Source of the DNA: JADJRH01 sp046351455
Lineage (GTDB): Bacteria; Myxococcota_A; Polyangia; Polyangiales; Polyangiaceae
Assembly (NCBI GenBank): GCA_046351455.1
Contig: JAXLYM010000004.1
Coordinates: 186,001 to 250,000 of the forward strand
Length of the DNA: 64,000 nt
Direction of reading: 5' to 3'
Shown here: piece after piece, positions 62,756 through 64,000 of the stretch
Layout of the letters: each line of letters begins with the position of its first letter
Numbering within the stretch: position 1 is the first letter of the stretch
The notes under the pieces: model-generated
The model's input: the letters and a program-made list of their open reading frames with translations, nothing else
Database searches by the model: none
What the model was told of the DNA's origin: nothing
Translations under genes and position numbers: made by a program

Positions 62756-63727
62756 ATGCTCGCCAACGTGACACGCCGGGCCTTCGTTGCTTCGACCGTC
62801 TTCGCGACCAGCCTGTTCACGACCGCGGCGTTTGCCGACGATCCGAAGGCTGCCCCCGCGGACACCACCTGGACCGCTGACGAGCTGCCGCAGCTCCCGC
62901 CGGCGCAGGTCCCCTCGAACGTGCAAGTGAAGCCTGACGGCGGTGTCGTGGTGAAGCGCACGCCGGATCAGGGCGTCGACGTCGTGGCGCGCACGCCGTC
63001 CGGCACCGTCCGCGCGTACGGCTGCGATCGCGTCGAGTTCGATCCGAACGACAAATCGGGGCCTCTCCCGCAGGGCGCCGCGCCTCCGTGCAAGGCGCCG
63101 CCGCCTCCGCCTCCGCCGCCTCCTGCGGCCGCGCAGTACTACCCGCCGGACGCGGCGTACGGCCCTCGGTACTACCCGGCGTATCCGCCGCCCGTCGCGC
63201 TTCGCCCCGTGTATGCGCCGGATCCGGGGCGAAAGGCCGCGCTCATCGCTTCGAGCCTCGTGTTCGGCCTCGGCACCGCGGCCTCGGGGATGTCGTACAT
63301 CGTGAACATCGCGCAGGACGGGATCGGGGACTGCTCGCTCCTAGAGAGCTGCGGCAACCGGAAGGCGGCGGCCTCGCTGTATGCGATGGGCGCGATCATG
63401 ACCTTCACGCCGAGCATCCCGCGGTTCGTCACGGGCGACGTGGGCATGGGCCTCCTCTGGACGGGTCTTCGCGGCGGCTCGTTCGCGCTCGGCACGGCGA
63501 TCAACTGGGGCTCCGACGGCGTGCTGATGCCGATCACGTTCGCGTTCATCGCGCCGCTCACGCTCGGCATCATCGATCTCGCGACGACGCCGCACCGCGA
63601 GCAGCTCCGGCCGCGCAAGGTGCAGGTGGAGACCGCGTCGTTCCACCTCGACGGCGTCGGCCCCACCACGATGCTGGATCGCGCCGGCAACACGGTCCCC
63701 GCCCTCGGCGCGATGGGCCGCTTCTAA
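62756..63727 (+). CDS. Exported Pro-rich protein with C-terminal membrane segments
   Basis: 323 aa from ATG 62756, with TGGAG upstream. Signal peptide cut near TTAAFA. A short domain (VKPDGGVVVKRTPDQGVDVVARTPSG) precedes nine consecutive Pro and a Tyr/Pro-rich stretch. The last half has several hydrophobic segments (LIASSLVFGLGTAASGMSYIV, SLYAMGAIMTFTP, VLMPITFAFIAPLTLGIIDL) and an acid-basic tail. This layout is common in uncharacterised myxobacterial envelope proteins. Family not recognised. Divergent from cheR. Confidence 0.7.
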   Translation: MLANVTRRAFVASTVFATSLFTTAAFADDPKAAPADTTWTADELPQLPPAQVPSNVQVKPDGGVVVKRTPDQGVDVVARTPSGTVRAYGCDRVEFDPNDKSGPLPQGAAPPCKAPPPPPPPPPAAAQYYPPDAAYGPRYYPAYPPPVALRPVYAPDPGRKAALIASSLVFGLGTAASGMSYIVNIAQDGIGDCSLLESCGNRKAAASLYAMGAIMTFTPSIPRFVTGDVGMGLLWTGLRGGSFALGTAINWGSDGVLMPITFAFIAPLTLGIIDLATTPHREQLRPRKVQVETASFHLDGVGPTTMLDRAGNTVPALGAMGRF

Positions 63728-64000
63728 TCAGCCCAGAAAACCAGCCTTTCGCGTCTGCGGAGAGGTCGTGCCGGCGTCGAAGGCGGCGGCGAAGATGTCC
63801 TCCAGCGCGACGAGGAACGTCTCGCCCTTCACGCTGCGGGCGTGCACGATCGCGTGCGCCACGCGCACCGCTTCGACCTTCTGCACGGTGAGGGAGACGC
63901 CTTCGTGCGCCGCGTAGAGCGTGAGGAGCCGCCCGTCCGACAGGACGGACCAGCCCTCCGACTCGTGGGCATGCGCGGTCTCGAGCACGTTCTTCAGCAT
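63728..64000 (-). CDS. Hypothetical protein at window edge
   Basis: 90 aa as read, from an ATG exactly at the window end; it may start further upstream outside. It ends just after the stop of the convergent gene. Pattern GWSVLSDGRLLTLYAAHEGVSLTVQKVEAVRVA then ETFLVALEDIFAAAFD suggests a small mixed alpha/beta protein. No signal peptide or known motif. Confidence 0.55.
   Translation of the reverse strand: MLKNVLETAHAHESEGWSVLSDGRLLTLYAAHEGVSLTVQKVEAVRVAHAIVHARSVKGETFLVALEDIFAAAFDAGTTSPQTRKAGFLG

Overview
The window is about 64 kb of very GC-rich bacterial chromosome. It looks like Myxococcota, most likely Polyangiales (Sorangium/Polyangium relatives). The evidence is lipoproteins with Gly/Thr-rich linkers, a MYXO-CTERM-like sorting tail, MopE-type Cys/Asp repeats, three Hanks-type Ser/Thr kinases (one with the variant HRDCSPQN loop), an FHA-GAF-sigma54 activator and a chromosomal parAB pair. 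I saw no rRNA, tRNA, CRISPR array, insertion sequence or prophage. The window is core chromosome with lineage-specific surface and signalling genes between housekeeping blocks.

Layout. 1-7357: a partial sulfatase-fold lipoprotein, a large HPt/REC/REC/DUF4388-like/PEGA-like regulator, a GNAT acetyltransferase, a PHP-family metallohydrolase and a small lipoprotein. 7358-7941: hairpin-rich spacer. 7942-10743: sulfate-type ABC importer cysT-cysW-cysA with no binding protein. 10843-13307: two acyl-CoA dehydrogenases, only one with the catalytic Glu, behind a good promoter that carries a palindrome. 13377-15178: rpmI-rplT-pheS with its own promoter but without infC or pheT. 16267-17780: sigma-70 factor and terminator. 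17788-28088: a HupE/UreJ-like membrane protein with an EF-hand, divergent from two very large MopE-repeat surface proteins; the first is frameshifted inside its VWA domain. 28126-31570: GGDEF-EAL protein and FHA-GAF-sigma54 activator. 31820-35501: mutS2, ybaB, recR. 35553-44110: an SRPBCC protein, then a minus-strand run of five close genes (lipoprotein, unknown 153-aa protein, cNMP-binding protein, kinase-cNMP fusion, rifampin-phosphotransferase-like enzyme), and a divergent kinase. 44146-46610: rpsB-tsf with promoter, long leader, hairpin-rich spacer and terminator. 46704-52981: lon, clpX, clpP, tig. 53003-53277: a 53-aa acidic protein with its own terminator. 53633-55359: parA-parB. 55406-62494: kinase, TPR lipoprotein, glnD and cheR; the last three overlap. 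62756-64000: a secreted or surface protein and an edge gene.

The most unusual parts are the MopE-repeat locus with its divergent HupE/EF-hand partner, the signalling run that ends in an RPH-like phosphotransferase, the cheR-glnD-lipoprotein overlap cluster, and the small acidic gene between parA and tig. All functional statements come from motifs read by eye; no database search was run.
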